A stretch of DNA of 64,000 nt from Pseudomonas sp. M30-35 (GCF_002163625.1 NZ_CP020892.1:558001-622000); one strand, 5' to 3'; counted from the stretch's first letter, positions 16,813 through 27,111 are shown. The notes: a model not told the origin generated them from the sequence alone. Translations and numbers: made by a program.

Positions 16813-18827
16813 GGTTTTGGCGCCCAAGCGTTAGAGAAAGCAGGATGAATCTCATCCAATGCAGGCTCATTGGTTACAAAGTTGTCTGGGTAGTAGCCGT
16901 AATTGACTACGCCTTTCCATTGCAGGTGCTTCATCCACTCAGCGAGCTGTTGGGCACTAATTGCAGGTGAGTTGGGCTTACTCCAGTCGCGCGCTTGCAG
17001 CTCAAAAACGGTACGTTTAAGGGCGCCTGGTCGCTGGCCGATGATGTCCACCATTTTCTCAAGCCAAGCGTTGGAGTCTTTCAGTGCGACGCCTTCCATC
17101 AGCGGCATGGCCATGGGCGCGGTCCAGTCATAGCTTGCGAGGAAATTGTCGAGGTTTTGCGCGAACCAGGTTTCGCTCACTGGATTCATGATCGGTTGTG
17201 CGTAAATGTTACGAGCCGTGAGAATCTGCGGGCCGCGGATCGCTTTAACTTTTGCTGCCAGTTCAAGCGTGAAGTCTGTCAGGTACTTGGTTTTAAACTG
17301 AGCCCAGGTTTCCAGCGACTGTTGGCTATCGCGCAGCGCGGCGATGTCTGCCGGCAAACCTGCTTTGCGGTACGCCGCAAGTGCGTCCGGCCCGGCGTCC
17401 TCAAAATCGGTGAGCAAGGCATCATCGTGGAATAGCAGGCCGTCGAAGTTTGCATAACGGGCGAGGTCTTGATAGATGTCGCCAATCTGCTTACGCGCTT
17501 CGGCGTTGAACGGAGAAAGCCGCTGGTACTGTTTAGGGTCAACAGATGGTTTGCCTGTTTCAGGATCCCAGCGCTGTACCCGTGGCAGCTTCTTGTCCAA
17601 GTCGAAACTCAGTACCGGCATCCATGCATAAACCTGAACGTGCGCTCGGGTTTGTAGTTGCCACGAAGCACGGTTGAACAGGTCGGCGCGCATAGGCAAA
17701 TGGCTGTTGGGAAAGTAGGTTTCGCGAACCGTTCCATCACCTTTAGGGTCCGCGTACGCTTGCAGGAATACGGTGTTGATACCCAAGTCATAAATGCGCT
17801 GAACCATGCTGCCGATGTTTTTGTCCATCTGCTGCGGATCGGGGTCATAAACGTAGTCGAGGTCGACGTGGGCAACCCGCATTGAACTGGTTTCAGCAAT
17901 TGCAAGAACAGATGTTGCGAATTGGTCAATCTCAGGATCACCACTGACTAGATAGCGCGGTCCTTCCTTGATTGTTGATAGGCTGCTCATGCCGTCTTCT
18001 AAGGTCAGAGCAATGTCGTAGCCGTTTTCATTGGCAATTTTTAATACCTCGCCACTCTGTTGGCCATATGGCCATACCCAAACCCGTGGTTTGCGCCCCG
18101 TTACAGCTTCGATTTTGTCGCTGATCTTGGCAATGTCCTTGCTCCAGCGAGCATGGGCTTCTTCATCGTTTTCATAACGTTTGAGTACAGGGTCGTAAAG
18201 GCGATTGGCAGCCGATGGCTCCAGGTTGCCTTGCGGGTTTGCCAATGCGCCGGTGTGCATATTGTTGGTATGCGCGGCAATCTCAACCAATGGGTTTTCA
18301 GCCATTCGCTTGACTTGATCCCAGGTTGCGAATTTCTTGCGCTCGGTTGGCATACCGGCGAAGTCGACCGGGCTGTTCAGAGGGGTACTGACCCAGGCGC
18401 CCACTGGGGCAAAAACGGCTGGCCAGTTGTAGGCTTCGAGCAGAGGCAGTACACGGTCATAGAAGCTGCTGTAGCCATCATCGAATGTCAGCAAAAGCGC
18501 TTTTTCAGGCAATGGTTCTGTGCCTGTCCGCGCCGCGAGAACTTGATCAATTGAAACCGCTTGATAGCCGCTTTCGTGCAGCCATTTAAGCTGGGCGATC
18601 AGGTTGGCCGTGCGAACCGAAACATAGTTCTGGTCAGCCTCCCGGTCTTCAACGTCGTGATAGCAAATTGCTAGGATCTTGCCTTGCGGCCACGGCGCCT
18701 CGCTAGTGGGCAGAGCACGGGCAAGAGGCGGCACAAAGGGTGGTCCTTCAGAGGCGCAGGCACTGAGAAGTATCAAGCTCAATGCAAAAATGGCGAATGT
18801 ATTTAGATAGCGCATGGAAGTTCTCAT
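16809..18827 (-). CDS. pgaB: PNAG N-deacetylase / glycoside hydrolase lipoprotein PgaB
   Basis: Outer-membrane lipoprotein of 672 aa that partly deacetylates PNAG for export. The lipoprotein signal ends LILLSAC. The N-terminal NodB-type deacetylase domain (about 50-300) has LTFDDGY (catalytic Asp and metal-binding Asp) and the metal-binding His pair in HTNNMH. The C-terminal domain (about 320-640) is the GH153-type PgaB hydrolase domain. The ATG at 18827 overlaps the pgaA stop by one base (TGATG); an ATG four codons further in is also possible. Confidence 0.94.
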   Translation of the reverse strand: MRTSMRYLNTFAIFALSLILLSACASEGPPFVPPLARALPTSEAPWPQGKILAICYHDVEDREADQNYVSVRTANLIAQLKWLHESGYQAVSIDQVLAARTGTEPLPEKALLLTFDDGYSSFYDRVLPLLEAYNWPAVFAPVGAWVSTPLNSPVDFAGMPTERKKFATWDQVKRMAENPLVEIAAHTNNMHTGALANPQGNLEPSAANRLYDPVLKRYENDEEAHARWSKDIAKISDKIEAVTGRKPRVWVWPYGQQSGEVLKIANENGYDIALTLEDGMSSLSTIKEGPRYLVSGDPEIDQFATSVLAIAETSSMRVAHVDLDYVYDPDPQQMDKNIGSMVQRIYDLGINTVFLQAYADPKGDGTVRETYFPNSHLPMRADLFNRASWQLQTRAHVQVYAWMPVLSFDLDKKLPRVQRWDPETGKPSVDPKQYQRLSPFNAEARKQIGDIYQDLARYANFDGLLFHDDALLTDFEDAGPDALAAYRKAGLPADIAALRDSQQSLETWAQFKTKYLTDFTLELAAKVKAIRGPQILTARNIYAQPIMNPVSETWFAQNLDNFLASYDWTAPMAMPLMEGVALKDSNAWLEKMVDIIGQRPGALKRTVFELQARDWSKPNSPAISAQQLAEWMKHLQWKGVVNYGYYPDNFVTNEPALDEIHPAFSNAWAPKP

Positions 18828-21313
18828 CAAAAGCGGTACGAAAGATCGAACACAAGCCGGTATTCGGTCTCGCGTTCACCGTCGTAGGGGCGATTAAGTG
18901 CAGAGGCCGTTGCGCCGAAGTTGAGCTGGTCATTGATGCTCACGCGCTGGCCGTAACTGATAAAACCGATGGCATCGGTGCCATAGTTGCGTTGGTTGTA
19001 ACTGCCCAGACCGAACTGCGCTTGTTGGCTCCAGGTCTGCTCGTAGCGCTCATACAGCAAGTGTGAAAGGCGCAAGCCGGGCATGATGCTTAGATCATCT
19101 TCGGGGCTGAAGTACGGGCCGTCAGCGGGTTGGCTGTTATGGCTGGCGCCAATATCGAGCAGGGCATCAGCCACCAGCTTGGACGAGGTATAGACCCGCT
19201 CTCGGCCGGAGATGGAGCCGCTTAAACGGTCGTTGCCGTCGTCAAAGCGCTGCGGTGTCAGTGAGATACGCCACGAACGGCTTTCGTTAGGGCTCCAACT
19301 CAAGTAGCCGGAGTAAATATCAGATGTGATGTCGCTGTTCAGCGCGCGTAGCGGTGTCTCGCGAGACCTCCAGTCCATGGACCAGCCGTACTGCCAGTAA
19401 TCGTTGAGGTCATGGCTGCCACTGAGACGAGCGCCTTGTTTATTACCGTGGCCGTAGTCCTGGTTGTTGACCTCAGCTTCAAGAGTGAGGTCGCGGCTAC
19501 GCCACTCAAGGCCGCCGCGTTGATAGCGATTGCGGCCTTTGCCCTCTTCAAACGTGCCCTGGCTGTAACCGAGGCCGCCGAATACACGCCAGTTGTAATC
19601 GATAGGGGAGCTGTACAGAACAGTATCGATACCATAGTCGCCACTGCCTGTGACTGTGTTGTCAGGGCTGATGCCACCGTTGCTGGAAACTCTCAGCTCG
19701 GCCATGTTGTGTAATTGGCGAGCACGTTCAAGTTGTCGTACTGAGAGCCTTTCTGGATACCGGGCAAAAATATCATCGGCATACAGTTCGAACTGTCGCC
19801 ACTCTTGCAGTTGTTGGGCGGTATAGCCTTGCCTGAGCTCAACATCGACAGAGCGTGGCGAAAGGTTCTCGGCTTCTTTTAGCTCCGCTTCTGAGCGTCG
19901 TGGCCAGCCACGTGCGGAATAAATATCGGCGCGTACTGTGCGCAGCTCGGTATTGCCTGGCGCACTGTTGGCCAGGGTTTCAATTTGCAGCTGCGCAGCC
20001 GCTAGATCATTAGCAGATTGAGATGCGCTGACCTCCATCACTTTGCCGGCTAGCCAGTGCGGATTTGCTTTACCGTTGGGTAAGCCTTTTTGGTAGAGGC
20101 GTCTAGGTTGATTGGCAATTGTCGGAACCAGCGACGCTGCCGCAACGTCTTGTCCGCTTTCTTTGAGCGCGTAGTAATACCCTTGCAGGTCAGATTGACG
20201 GGCAGGGTTTTTATCTTCTTTGTTCGGCAGGATTTGCTTATATAACTTGGCGGCGAGTTCGGGCTGTCGCAAATACAAACTTGCGCCTGCAACCCAGCGT
20301 AATGCATAGGCCGGAAGTGACACGCCTTTACTATTGAAGGCGTCATACTCATCAAGCACTTTCTGCATATACACACGATTAAACAGTGCGCCCATACGGT
20401 CGATACGCAACGCCTGAGCATCGTCTTGCGCCTGTGGAATATCTGCCCATTGACTGAGTAATCTGTCGGCCTCAGCAATCGCCTTGTCAGCTATTTTGAA
20501 ACGATCGCGTTCTTTGCCGACGGGTAAGTTCGACATGCGCACATAATCGGCTACTCGCGCTCTTTGCAGAGTCCGGAGCTCTCTAGCGTTGACCAGTTGT
20601 GGATTCTTCTCGGCAAGTTCAAGTGCTTTGGAGTTCACGCCTGCACGTTGCAGGGCCAATAGGTATTCGCGCTTTACACTGTTGCGTTCAGGTGCAAGAC
20701 GTCGCGCTTCATTAACTTCATTCAGGGAACTGAACTTTTGTTGGTTTCGCAAGTAGGCATAAGCGAGGGCTAAGCGACGCCCGGCATCATTTGGTTTCGC
20801 CGCTACTAATGTTTTGGCCTGCTGCACGGCATCAGCTGGTTTTCCTGAGTCGGCTAAGGTCATGACCCGGCCAACCAAGGCGCCGTTGTCGGTCGGCCTC
20901 AGTCGCAGCGCCTGATTGTAAGCGGCCAACGCCTGCGGCCAGCGCTGCAAGTTACGGTAGGCGCGCGCCGTGGTTGTCAGTACATCGGCAGACGGCGTCA
21001 AATATGAGCGACTGCTCTCGTATCGATTGACCACTTCCTCATCAAGCCCCGCCCAGCCAGCAATCAATATATGGTCGCTGGCATAAAGCTCTGACTTCTG
21101 CGTGTTATTTACCTCACGCAAAAACTCAAGTGCTGGCGTAACGTTACCATTGCGCGCACTGATAATCAGTTGGTCATAGATAGGGTCTGCTGCGTACACA
21201 GCAAAAGGGCTCGCGCCCAGCAATACTGCGAAGCACAGGGGGCAGGTTATGTGCGCGAGGGGTTTTATGTTTCGGCACAAAAACAATACGGATAAGTCAG
21301 GATTTAAAATCAC
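18827..21313 (-). CDS. pgaA: PNAG outer-membrane export porin PgaA
   Basis: An 828-aa outer-membrane exporter. A signal peptide (cleavage likely near AVYAA|DP), a periplasmic superhelix of TPR repeats (about 50-500, e.g. RAYRNLQRWPQALAAYNQAL) and a C-terminal beta barrel ending in the aromatic FDLSYRF make up the protein. The start is a GTG at 21313 with only a weak purine-rich site; TTG codons within the next 12 codons are alternatives. First gene of pgaABCD; the upstream region contains a duplicated about 200-bp segment that probably holds its control sites. Confidence 0.93.
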   Translation of the reverse strand: MILNPDLSVLFLCRNIKPLAHITCPLCFAVLLGASPFAVYAADPIYDQLIISARNGNVTPALEFLREVNNTQKSELYASDHILIAGWAGLDEEVVNRYESSRSYLTPSADVLTTTARAYRNLQRWPQALAAYNQALRLRPTDNGALVGRVMTLADSGKPADAVQQAKTLVAAKPNDAGRRLALAYAYLRNQQKFSSLNEVNEARRLAPERNSVKREYLLALQRAGVNSKALELAEKNPQLVNARELRTLQRARVADYVRMSNLPVGKERDRFKIADKAIAEADRLLSQWADIPQAQDDAQALRIDRMGALFNRVYMQKVLDEYDAFNSKGVSLPAYALRWVAGASLYLRQPELAAKLYKQILPNKEDKNPARQSDLQGYYYALKESGQDVAAASLVPTIANQPRRLYQKGLPNGKANPHWLAGKVMEVSASQSANDLAAAQLQIETLANSAPGNTELRTVRADIYSARGWPRRSEAELKEAENLSPRSVDVELRQGYTAQQLQEWRQFELYADDIFARYPERLSVRQLERARQLHNMAELRVSSNGGISPDNTVTGSGDYGIDTVLYSSPIDYNWRVFGGLGYSQGTFEEGKGRNRYQRGGLEWRSRDLTLEAEVNNQDYGHGNKQGARLSGSHDLNDYWQYGWSMDWRSRETPLRALNSDITSDIYSGYLSWSPNESRSWRISLTPQRFDDGNDRLSGSISGRERVYTSSKLVADALLDIGASHNSQPADGPYFSPEDDLSIMPGLRLSHLLYERYEQTWSQQAQFGLGSYNQRNYGTDAIGFISYGQRVSINDQLNFGATASALNRPYDGERETEYRLVFDLSYRF

Positions 21314-21334
21314 GTTAATTATCTTTTCAAAACG

Positions 21335-21532
21335 AATGAGTGCCCTGCAATTTATAAAATAATTTATAAGCTGTGCTTTGGGAGCTGTACTGTTGTTCGG
21401 GTTGTCGCAGCCAACTTAAGTTTGATGGATAAGTGCTGGCTGTGCAGGCATATTGATATGTTGTATAACTGCTTTTTAAGCGGCGTCATTGTTACGAAAG
21501 TACTTTTCTATTGACGGCGGCGTCCCGTTATT
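21335..21532. repeat. Copy 1 of an about 200-bp direct duplication upstream of pgaA
   Basis: Aligns over nearly its whole length with 21664-21858: both run from AATGAGT.CCCTGCA through TGTACTGTTGTTCGGG, AAGTGCTGGCT and TGCAGGCAT to GTACTTTTCTATTGACGG. Each carries two 10-bp palindromes, AACTTAAGTT (21413-21422) and AAAGTACTTT (21497-21506). No coding capacity was recognised. Confidence 0.85.
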
Positions 21533-21663
21533 AGTTACGGATGGTGGCATTTCGATAGACTGTTGTGCGTGCTATTAATAATCTGTAGATGCACTAATTA
21601 TTTCAGTACTTTCGACGGGGCTGTAAGATTTGAAAGATTTTTTCAGATTTGCCGGTAATTAAT

Positions 21664-21858
21664 AATGAGTTCCCTGCAGTTTTAAGTTTATTTATAGGTT
21701 GTCCTTTGGGTTGTACTGTTGTTCGGGGTGTTGCAGCTAACTTAAGTTTAATGGCTAAGTGCTGGCTATGCAGGCATAGTGCTACATAATGTGTAATTGC
21801 TTTTAAGTGGTGTTCATTGTTTCTAAAGTACTTTTCTATTGACGGTGGTGCCCCGTAC
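21664..21858. repeat. Copy 2 of the about 200-bp direct duplication upstream of pgaA
   Basis: Second copy, offset by about 329 bp from the first. The palindromes are intact at 21739-21748 (AACTTAAGTT) and 21825-21834 (AAAGTACTTT), while surrounding bases have diverged by substitutions and small indels. Conservation of the palindromes suggests they are protein-binding sites. It lies between the pgaA start and the glcB terminator. Confidence 0.85.
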
Positions 21859-21918
21859 TTAATACACCGTTATTTTGTGCTTTCGACGATATACAGCACG
21901 AAAGTTATTTGCTTAAAT

Positions 21919-21948
21919 AAAAAACCGCCCAATTGGGCGGTTTTTTTT
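21919..21948 (-). terminator. Terminator downstream of glcB
   Basis: A self-complementary stem (ACCGCCC / GGGCGGT around AATT, 21924-21941) flanked by an A run on one side and eight T residues on the other. It sits 12 bp after the glcB stop on the minus strand and can work in both directions. Confidence 0.93.
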
Positions 21949-21959
21949 AGTCGCTAAAC

Positions 21960-24137
21960 TCAGAGGCCGTTTTTGGCCTTGAACTCGCGACGACGACGGT
22001 GCAGGACCGGCTCGGTGTAGCCGTTTGGCTGCTTGGCACCCTCAACGACCAGCTCCAATGCCGCTTGGAAGGCAATGTTGCTGTCGAAGTCTGGAGCCAG
22101 GGGGCGATACGAAGGATCGTTAGCGTTCTGACGGTCAACCACTGGCGCCATGCGCTTGAGGCTGGCGACAATCTGCTCTTCCGTGGCGATGCCATGACGT
22201 AGCCAGTTGGCCAGCAGTTGGCTGGAGATACGTAAGGTTGCGCGGTCTTCCATCAAGCCAACATCGCTGATGTCCGGCACTTTCGAGCAACCTACACCGG
22301 CGTCGATCCAGCGCACGACATAACCCAGAATACCCTGTGAGTTGTTGTCGAGTTCGTTCTGGATTTCTTCAGCCGACCAGTTGGTGTTGCTGGCCAGAGG
22401 AATGGTCAGAATGTCATCCACTGATGCAGCCGTGCGGCTCTTCAGTTCTTCCTGGCGGGCAAACACATCGACCTTGTGATAATGCAAGGCGTGTAGGGTT
22501 GCCGCGGTAGGTGATGGCACCCAGGCAGTGTTGGCGCCAGACATCGGGTGACCAATTTTCTGCTCAAGCATCGCCGCCATCAGATCCGGCATGGCCCACA
22601 TGCCCTTGCCGATTTGCGCACGACCTTGCAGGCCAGTGGCCAAGCCAACGTCGACGTTATTGTTTTCATAAGCGCCAATCCACTTCTCGGCTTTCATGGC
22701 GGCTTTACGCACGACGGCGCCAGCTTCCATTGAGGTGTGGATTTCGTCACCAGTGCGGTCGAGGAAGCCAGTATTGATGAATACCACGCGCTCGCGGGCG
22801 GCTTTGATGCAAGCCTTGAGGTTAACCGTGGTGCGTCGCTCTTCGTCCATGATGCCGACTTTCAGCGTGTTAGTCGCTAAGCCCAAGGCCTCTTCAACAC
22901 GGCCGAACAGTTCGCTGGTAAAGGCGACCTCTTCGGGGCCATGCATCTTCGGCTTAACGATGTAAACCGAGCCGGTGCGCGTGTTCTTGCGGCTGGTGTT
23001 GCCGTTGAGGTTGTGCATGGCGATCATGCTGGTCAGCAGGCCGTCCATGATGCCTTCTGGCACTTCAAAACCATCTTTGTCGATGATTGCGTCGATGGTC
23101 ATCAGGTGACCCACGTTACGCACGAACAACAGCGAACGACCGTGCAGGCTCAACTCGCTGCCATCGGGTTTGGTGTAGACGCGGTCCGGGTTCATGGTGC
23201 GGGTGAACGTGGTACCGCCCTTGGCGACTTCTTCCGCCAGGTCGCCCTTCATCAGGCCGAGCCAGTTGCGGTAGATCACTACTTTGTCGTCCGCATCAAC
23301 CGCGGCAACCGAGTCTTCACAGTCCATGATGGTGGTTAGCGCAGCTTCCATCAGCACGTCTTTAACACCTGCAGCATCGGTGCTACCGACCGGGCTGTTG
23401 GCGTCGATCTGGATTTCAAAGTGCAAACCATTGTGCTTGAGCAGTATGGCTATCGGTGCGTTAACGTCACCTTGGAAGCCCACCAGCTGTGCATCATCCT
23501 GCAAGCCGGTATTGCTGCCGCCTTTAAGACCGACAACCAGCTTGCCATCGGCAATCTTGTAGCTCGTCGAATCAATGTGTGAAGCCGCTGCCAATGGCGC
23601 TGCTTCGTCGAGGAAGGCGCGAGCGAAGGCGATAACCTTGTCACCGCGAACCTTGTTGTAGCCTTTGCCTTTTTCGGCGCCGCCTTCTTCACTGATAACG
23701 TCAGTACCGTAGAGCGCGTCATATAGCGAGCCCCAGCGGGCGTTGGATGCGTTCAGGGCGAAGCGTGCGTTCATCACCGGCACAACCAACTGCGGGCCGG
23801 CCAAACGGGCGATTTCTTCGTCGACGTTAGTGGTAGTGGCTTGGAAGTCAGCTGGCTCCGGGAGCAGGTAGCCGATTTCTTCAAGGAATGCTTTGTAGGC
23901 AACGGCATCATGCGCCTGACCGGCGCGAGTCTGGTGCCAGCTATCTACCTGAGCCTGGATTTCGTCGCGCTTGGCCAGCAAGGCACGGTTTTTCGGTGCG
24001 AGTTCGTTAATTACCGCTTCGGCGCCGGTCCAGAACTTGTCGCTGGAAATACCGGTACCAGGAATGGCTTCGTTGTTAACGAAGTCGAACAGCACTTTGG
24101 CGACCTGCAGGCCACCGACTTGAACGCGTTCAGTCAT
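21960..24137 (-). CDS. glcB: Malate synthase G
   Basis: Condenses glyoxylate with acetyl-CoA to malate in the cytoplasm, completing the glyoxylate bypass and glycolate use. At 725 aa it is the normal length for isoform G. Visible features are the [14 protein letters not shown] segment (metal and catalytic region), [13 protein letters not shown], and the [17 protein letters not shown] barrel segment. The ATG at 24137 is chosen because GAGG lies about 7 nt upstream and homologues start [13 protein letters not shown]; a GTG four codons earlier is less likely. A MITE-like element lies 41 bp upstream and may separate it from an older promoter. Confidence 0.96.
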   Translation of the reverse strand: MTERVQVGGLQVAKVLFDFVNNEAIPGTGISSDKFWTGAEAVINELAPKNRALLAKRDEIQAQVDSWHQTRAGQAHDAVAYKAFLEEIGYLLPEPADFQATTTNVDEEIARLAGPQLVVPVMNARFALNASNARWGSLYDALYGTDVISEEGGAEKGKGYNKVRGDKVIAFARAFLDEAAPLAAASHIDSTSYKIADGKLVVGLKGGSNTGLQDDAQLVGFQGDVNAPIAILLKHNGLHFEIQIDANSPVGSTDAAGVKDVLMEAALTTIMDCEDSVAAVDADDKVVIYRNWLGLMKGDLAEEVAKGGTTFTRTMNPDRVYTKPDGSELSLHGRSLLFVRNVGHLMTIDAIIDKDGFEVPEGIMDGLLTSMIAMHNLNGNTSRKNTRTGSVYIVKPKMHGPEEVAFTSELFGRVEEALGLATNTLKVGIMDEERRTTVNLKACIKAARERVVFINTGFLDRTGDEIHTSMEAGAVVRKAAMKAEKWIGAYENNNVDVGLATGLQGRAQIGKGMWAMPDLMAAMLEQKIGHPMSGANTAWVPSPTAATLHALHYHKVDVFARQEELKSRTAASVDDILTIPLASNTNWSAEEIQNELDNNSQGILGYVVRWIDAGVGCSKVPDISDVGLMEDRATLRISSQLLANWLRHGIATEEQIVASLKRMAPVVDRQNANDPSYRPLAPDFDSNIAFQAALELVVEGAKQPNGYTEPVLHRRRREFKAKNGL

Positions 24138-24178
24138 CACTTGCCTCACTCTGCTCAGCTTTACTTAATAGCCGCTTA

Positions 24179-24406
24179 GGAACCTCTGAAAAACTACTGC
24201 GCTAGATATTACTGGGGCAGCCCTTGCTGCGTTAAAAAACTGCTCAAAATGCTCATTTACAGCACGTAAAGTCGAGCGCGACCTCGGTCGCTTTTTCACA
24301 TTTTTTGACTCGCTAGCGCTCGCCCTTCGGGCCAGCCTTTGGCTGCTACTCCCGTTGGTCGTTGCACCTTGTACTATCGTCGCTCGCTACCTTTTTCAGA
24401 GGTTCC
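24179..24406. mobile_element. MITE-like element, copy B (228 bp), upstream of glcB
   Basis: Bounded by perfect 15-bp terminal inverted repeats GGAACCTCTGAAAAA / TTTTTCAGAGGTTCC, with TTA directly on both flanks as a possible 3-bp target duplication. It shares its left about 70 bp and right about 40 bp with the element at 2231-2370 and has an extra central segment rich in short inverted repeats (GCGCTCGCCCTTCGGGCCAGC region). No ORF inside. Confidence 0.85.
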
Positions 24407-24668
24407 TTAGGGCTTGGGACTCAGTCTTGTAGTCCAAGTCGCGGCATACTACATCAAGATCTATGGAAAATCAGTGGGGCGCGTCGTTATGCGACCCGAA
24501 ATCGCTTAGCAGTCACGGCTGGAACATTGTGCATGCAAAACAAAGCGATATTGTTTCATAAAACAGATAAAACGGTACACGATTTGTTGCGCTGATCTTC
24601 TTTGCTATTTCCACCGCAGCAAAACGGCAGCCAGCCTATACTTCTGGAAGATACCGGGAACCCAAAAC
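24407..24668. other. Intergenic region between the MITE-like element and the GNAT gene
   Basis: 262 bp with no gene. It probably holds the original glcB promoter (reading left) and the GNAT promoter (reading right). I could not pick a convincing -35/-10 pair for either. Confidence 0.5.
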
Positions 24669-25121
24669 ATGCACATTATTCAGGCGACTGCGGGTGATCT
24701 CGACCAGCTGAGCCACTTATTTGTTGATTACCTAACTTTTTATCAGGTGGATAAACCGCTCAATGCCGCTCGCGAGTTTCTGGCCGCACGGATTGAACAA
24801 GGTAACTCAACTATATTCATCTCTCGCGACGATACCGGTAACGCACAAGGCTTCGTGCAGTTATACCCACTCTACGCCTCGCTGGCCTTGGCACCGATGT
24901 GGTTGCTCAGTGATTTATATGTGAATCCGACCGTACGCCGTCAAGGCATTGGCGAAGCGTTGATGAATGCTGCGCGTGATCATGCACAGGCCAGTGGGGC
25001 GTGTGGTTTGCAGTTGGAGACCGCGAAGAATAATTACCCGGGACAAGCACTTTATCAGCGACTCGGGTATGTTCGGGATGAAGCGTTTTATACCTACTGG
25101 TTGGCTGTGCCTAGCCAGTAG
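24669..25121 (+). CDS. GNAT-family N-acetyltransferase
   Basis: A 150-aa acetyltransferase of the GNAT fold. The acetyl-CoA-binding motif A is LSDLYVNPTVRRQGIGEALMNAA (Q/RxxGxG/A, about residues 80-103), followed by QLETAKNNYPGQALYQRLGYV, which is typical of the family. The acceptor substrate cannot be inferred. It stands alone between the MITE-like element and the gcvR-like gene, with the same two neighbours as in P. aeruginosa (from memory). Confidence 0.88.
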   Translation: MHIIQATAGDLDQLSHLFVDYLTFYQVDKPLNAAREFLAARIEQGNSTIFISRDDTGNAQGFVQLYPLYASLALAPMWLLSDLYVNPTVRRQGIGEALMNAARDHAQASGACGLQLETAKNNYPGQALYQRLGYVRDEAFYTYWLAVPSQ

Positions 25122-25196
25122 TTGGAACTGCAGCGGCCTGCCTGAATGTGCTGCTTCAATCTCCTTTATAGATGTCACAACAAAGAGAGGCCTGCA

Positions 25197-25715
25197 ATGG
25201 ATCATCTGGTATTAACCGTTATTGCTCAGGATCAACCAGGGCTGGTTGAACGCGTTGCTCAATGTGTGGCTAATCATGGCGGTAACTGGCTTGAGAGCCG
25301 CATGTCACGAATGGCTGGGCAGTTTGCTGGGATACTGCGCGTGGCTGTGCCTGCTGAGTCACACTCCGAGTTGGTAACCGCGCTGCAGGGGCTGAATGCT
25401 CACGGCATTCGTGTCCTGCTGGCTGAAAGCGGTGCTGAGCCTTCGTGCAACTGGAAGCCGATCGTGCTCGATCTGGTTGGTAATGACCGTCCTGGTATTG
25501 TTCGTGACATCACCCGCTTGCTTACTGAGCTTGGCGTTAACGTTGAGAGCCTGCAAACCGAAGTGATGCCCGCACCGATGAGCAGCGAGCCGATATTTCA
25601 TGCGGAGTCGATGCTCGCAGTGCCGCTGGAGCTGTCACTGGATGAGCTGAAAGCTCAGTTGGAGACGCTGGCAGATGATTTGATGGTGGAGCTCAATATC
25701 AAAACCGACCATTAA
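25197..25715 (+). CDS. Glycine cleavage system transcriptional repressor-like protein (tandem ACT domains)
   Basis: A 172-aa GcvR-type protein made of two ACT domains: VLTVIAQDQPGLVERVAQCVANHGGNWLESRMSRMAG-type (about 3-80) and VLDLVGNDRPGIVRDITRLLTELGVNVESL-type (about 88-165). ACT domains bind amino acids; GcvR modulates the activator of the glycine cleavage genes. The ATG at 25197 has AGAGAGG just upstream; the earlier in-frame start lacks a site. No gcv genes are nearby, so the target is assumed from family only. Confidence 0.8.
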   Translation: MDHLVLTVIAQDQPGLVERVAQCVANHGGNWLESRMSRMAGQFAGILRVAVPAESHSELVTALQGLNAHGIRVLLAESGAEPSCNWKPIVLDLVGNDRPGIVRDITRLLTELGVNVESLQTEVMPAPMSSEPIFHAESMLAVPLELSLDELKAQLETLADDLMVELNIKTDH

Positions 25716-25731
25716 TCACGCGGGTTTCAAC

Positions 25732-25878
25732 ATATCCACGGTCTGTGTGTGCAGGGCTGTGGATAACCTGAGGTTAGTTGGATCACCTGCTAGTGCCGCG
25801 TAGCTTTCCGCGATATGGTTAAAAAACCAACAGTTTCAAGCGCTTGTGCACAAAGGCCGGGGATGGTTCTGTGGATAA
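25732..25878. promoter_or_regulatory. Cluster of DnaA-box-like 9-mers
   Basis: Two perfect DnaA boxes TGTGGATAA (25758-25766 and 25870-25878), a palindromic near-match TTGTGCACA (25844-25852) and a weaker ATATCCACG (25732-25740) lie within 147 bp between the gcvR-like gene and rarD. A CTGATCA/TGATCAG hairpin follows at 25927-25945. The rest of this 299-bp gap holds no gene. The site is not flanked by dnaA, rpmH or gidA, so it is not the expected chromosomal origin. Confidence 0.6.
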
Positions 25879-26014
25879 GTTTGGGATGACTGGCTGCAAG
25901 CTACGGCCGACTAGGCTTGCCGCTGGCTGATCATTTTTTGATCAGGTTTTGTGCGCAACTGGGCTGTAAGGGTTTGAGTGCAGGCGATTGGCCGCACCCA
26001 AAACCGATAGCGGG

Positions 26015-26908
26015 CTAGCGAATCTTGGCTCGACGAATGGTCAACCACGCATCGACGCTGTAAATCACCAAACCGGCCCAGATACAGATAAACGCCAGCA
26101 GCTTGCTTGAGTCGAAGTGTTCGCCAAACAAGAAGATCGCTTGCAGCAACACCAACGTGGGCGCCAGGTACTGCAGAAATCCCAGGGTGGTGTAGGGCAA
26201 ATGACGTGCTGCAGCGTTAAAGCACACCAACGGCACCAAGGTGATGGGGCCTGCAACGATCAGCCAGAACGCCTCAGAGGTTGTCCAAAACTCAGGATTA
26301 CTGCTCACCGCAGTTGGATTGAGCGCAATCCAGGCAATCGCCAGCGGTAACAGAATCCAGGTTTCTACCACCAACCCCGGTAGTGCTTTAACCGGTGCTT
26401 GTTTACGGATCAATCCGTAGAAACCGAATGTCAGTGCCAATACCAGCGAAACCCACGGGATGCTGCCGACTTGCCACAGTTGTTGCAGTACACCCACCGC
26501 GGCCAAACCCACAGCAATCCATTGCAGGCGGCGCAGGCGTTCGCCAAGAATGAGTAAGCCAAGCAAGACGTTGATCAATGGATTGATGTAATAACCCAGG
26601 CTGGCCTCAAGCATGCGTCCATGGTTAACCGCCCAAACGTAAACCAGCCAGTTGCTGGCGATCAATACACCGCTAAAACCCAGCACCGCAAATTGCTTGG
26701 GGTTCTCGCGCAGTTCGCGCAGCCAGCCCGGATGCTTCCAGACCAGTAATAACAGCGCACCAAAGATAGCCGACCAGACGGCGCGGTGGACGACAATTTC
26801 CAACGCAGGCACTTCGGCGATGGCTTTGAAGTACAGTGGGAACAAGCCCCAGATAATGTAGGCGCTAAGGCCCAGAATATACCCGCGCTGTGGGTTTGCG
26901 GTGGACAT
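26015..26908 (-). CDS. rarD: EamA-family transporter RarD
   Basis: A 297-aa inner-membrane protein with ten predicted helices in two EamA repeats, of the RarD subfamily (GYILGLSAYIIWGLFPLYFKAIAEVPALEIVVHR start). RarD proteins are drug/metabolite-superfamily permeases; a chloramphenicol-sensitivity phenotype gave the name, but the real substrate is unknown. AAGGA lies about 6 nt before the ATG. Monocistronic by spacing, with gaps of about 200-300 bp on both sides. Confidence 0.9.
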   Translation of the reverse strand: MSTANPQRGYILGLSAYIIWGLFPLYFKAIAEVPALEIVVHRAVWSAIFGALLLLVWKHPGWLRELRENPKQFAVLGFSGVLIASNWLVYVWAVNHGRMLEASLGYYINPLINVLLGLLILGERLRRLQWIAVGLAAVGVLQQLWQVGSIPWVSLVLALTFGFYGLIRKQAPVKALPGLVVETWILLPLAIAWIALNPTAVSSNPEFWTTSEAFWLIVAGPITLVPLVCFNAAARHLPYTTLGFLQYLAPTLVLLQAIFLFGEHFDSSKLLAFICIWAGLVIYSVDAWLTIRRAKIR

Positions 26909-27111
26909 GGAAATCCTTACTTAGGGTGCTAACGATAGATTCCTGATTCTAGTCGTGTGCAGCGCTATTTGTCTGTGTGCTCAGGTTTTTATTGTCGGCT
27001 GCCGGAGTGATAAGCGTAAGACTTTTGTTACATCTGCACTGCACCGATACGCCGCGTCGCGCCTTTTGTTCGGCACGACGTTATGAGTTGTTCCCGCCAC
27101 TTTCTGGTGAC

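Noticed and set aside
21336..21690. Short MS.LQF peptide frames at the start of both duplicated copies
   Set aside because: Each ends within nine codons and lacks a ribosome-binding site; the similarity is explained by the DNA duplication.
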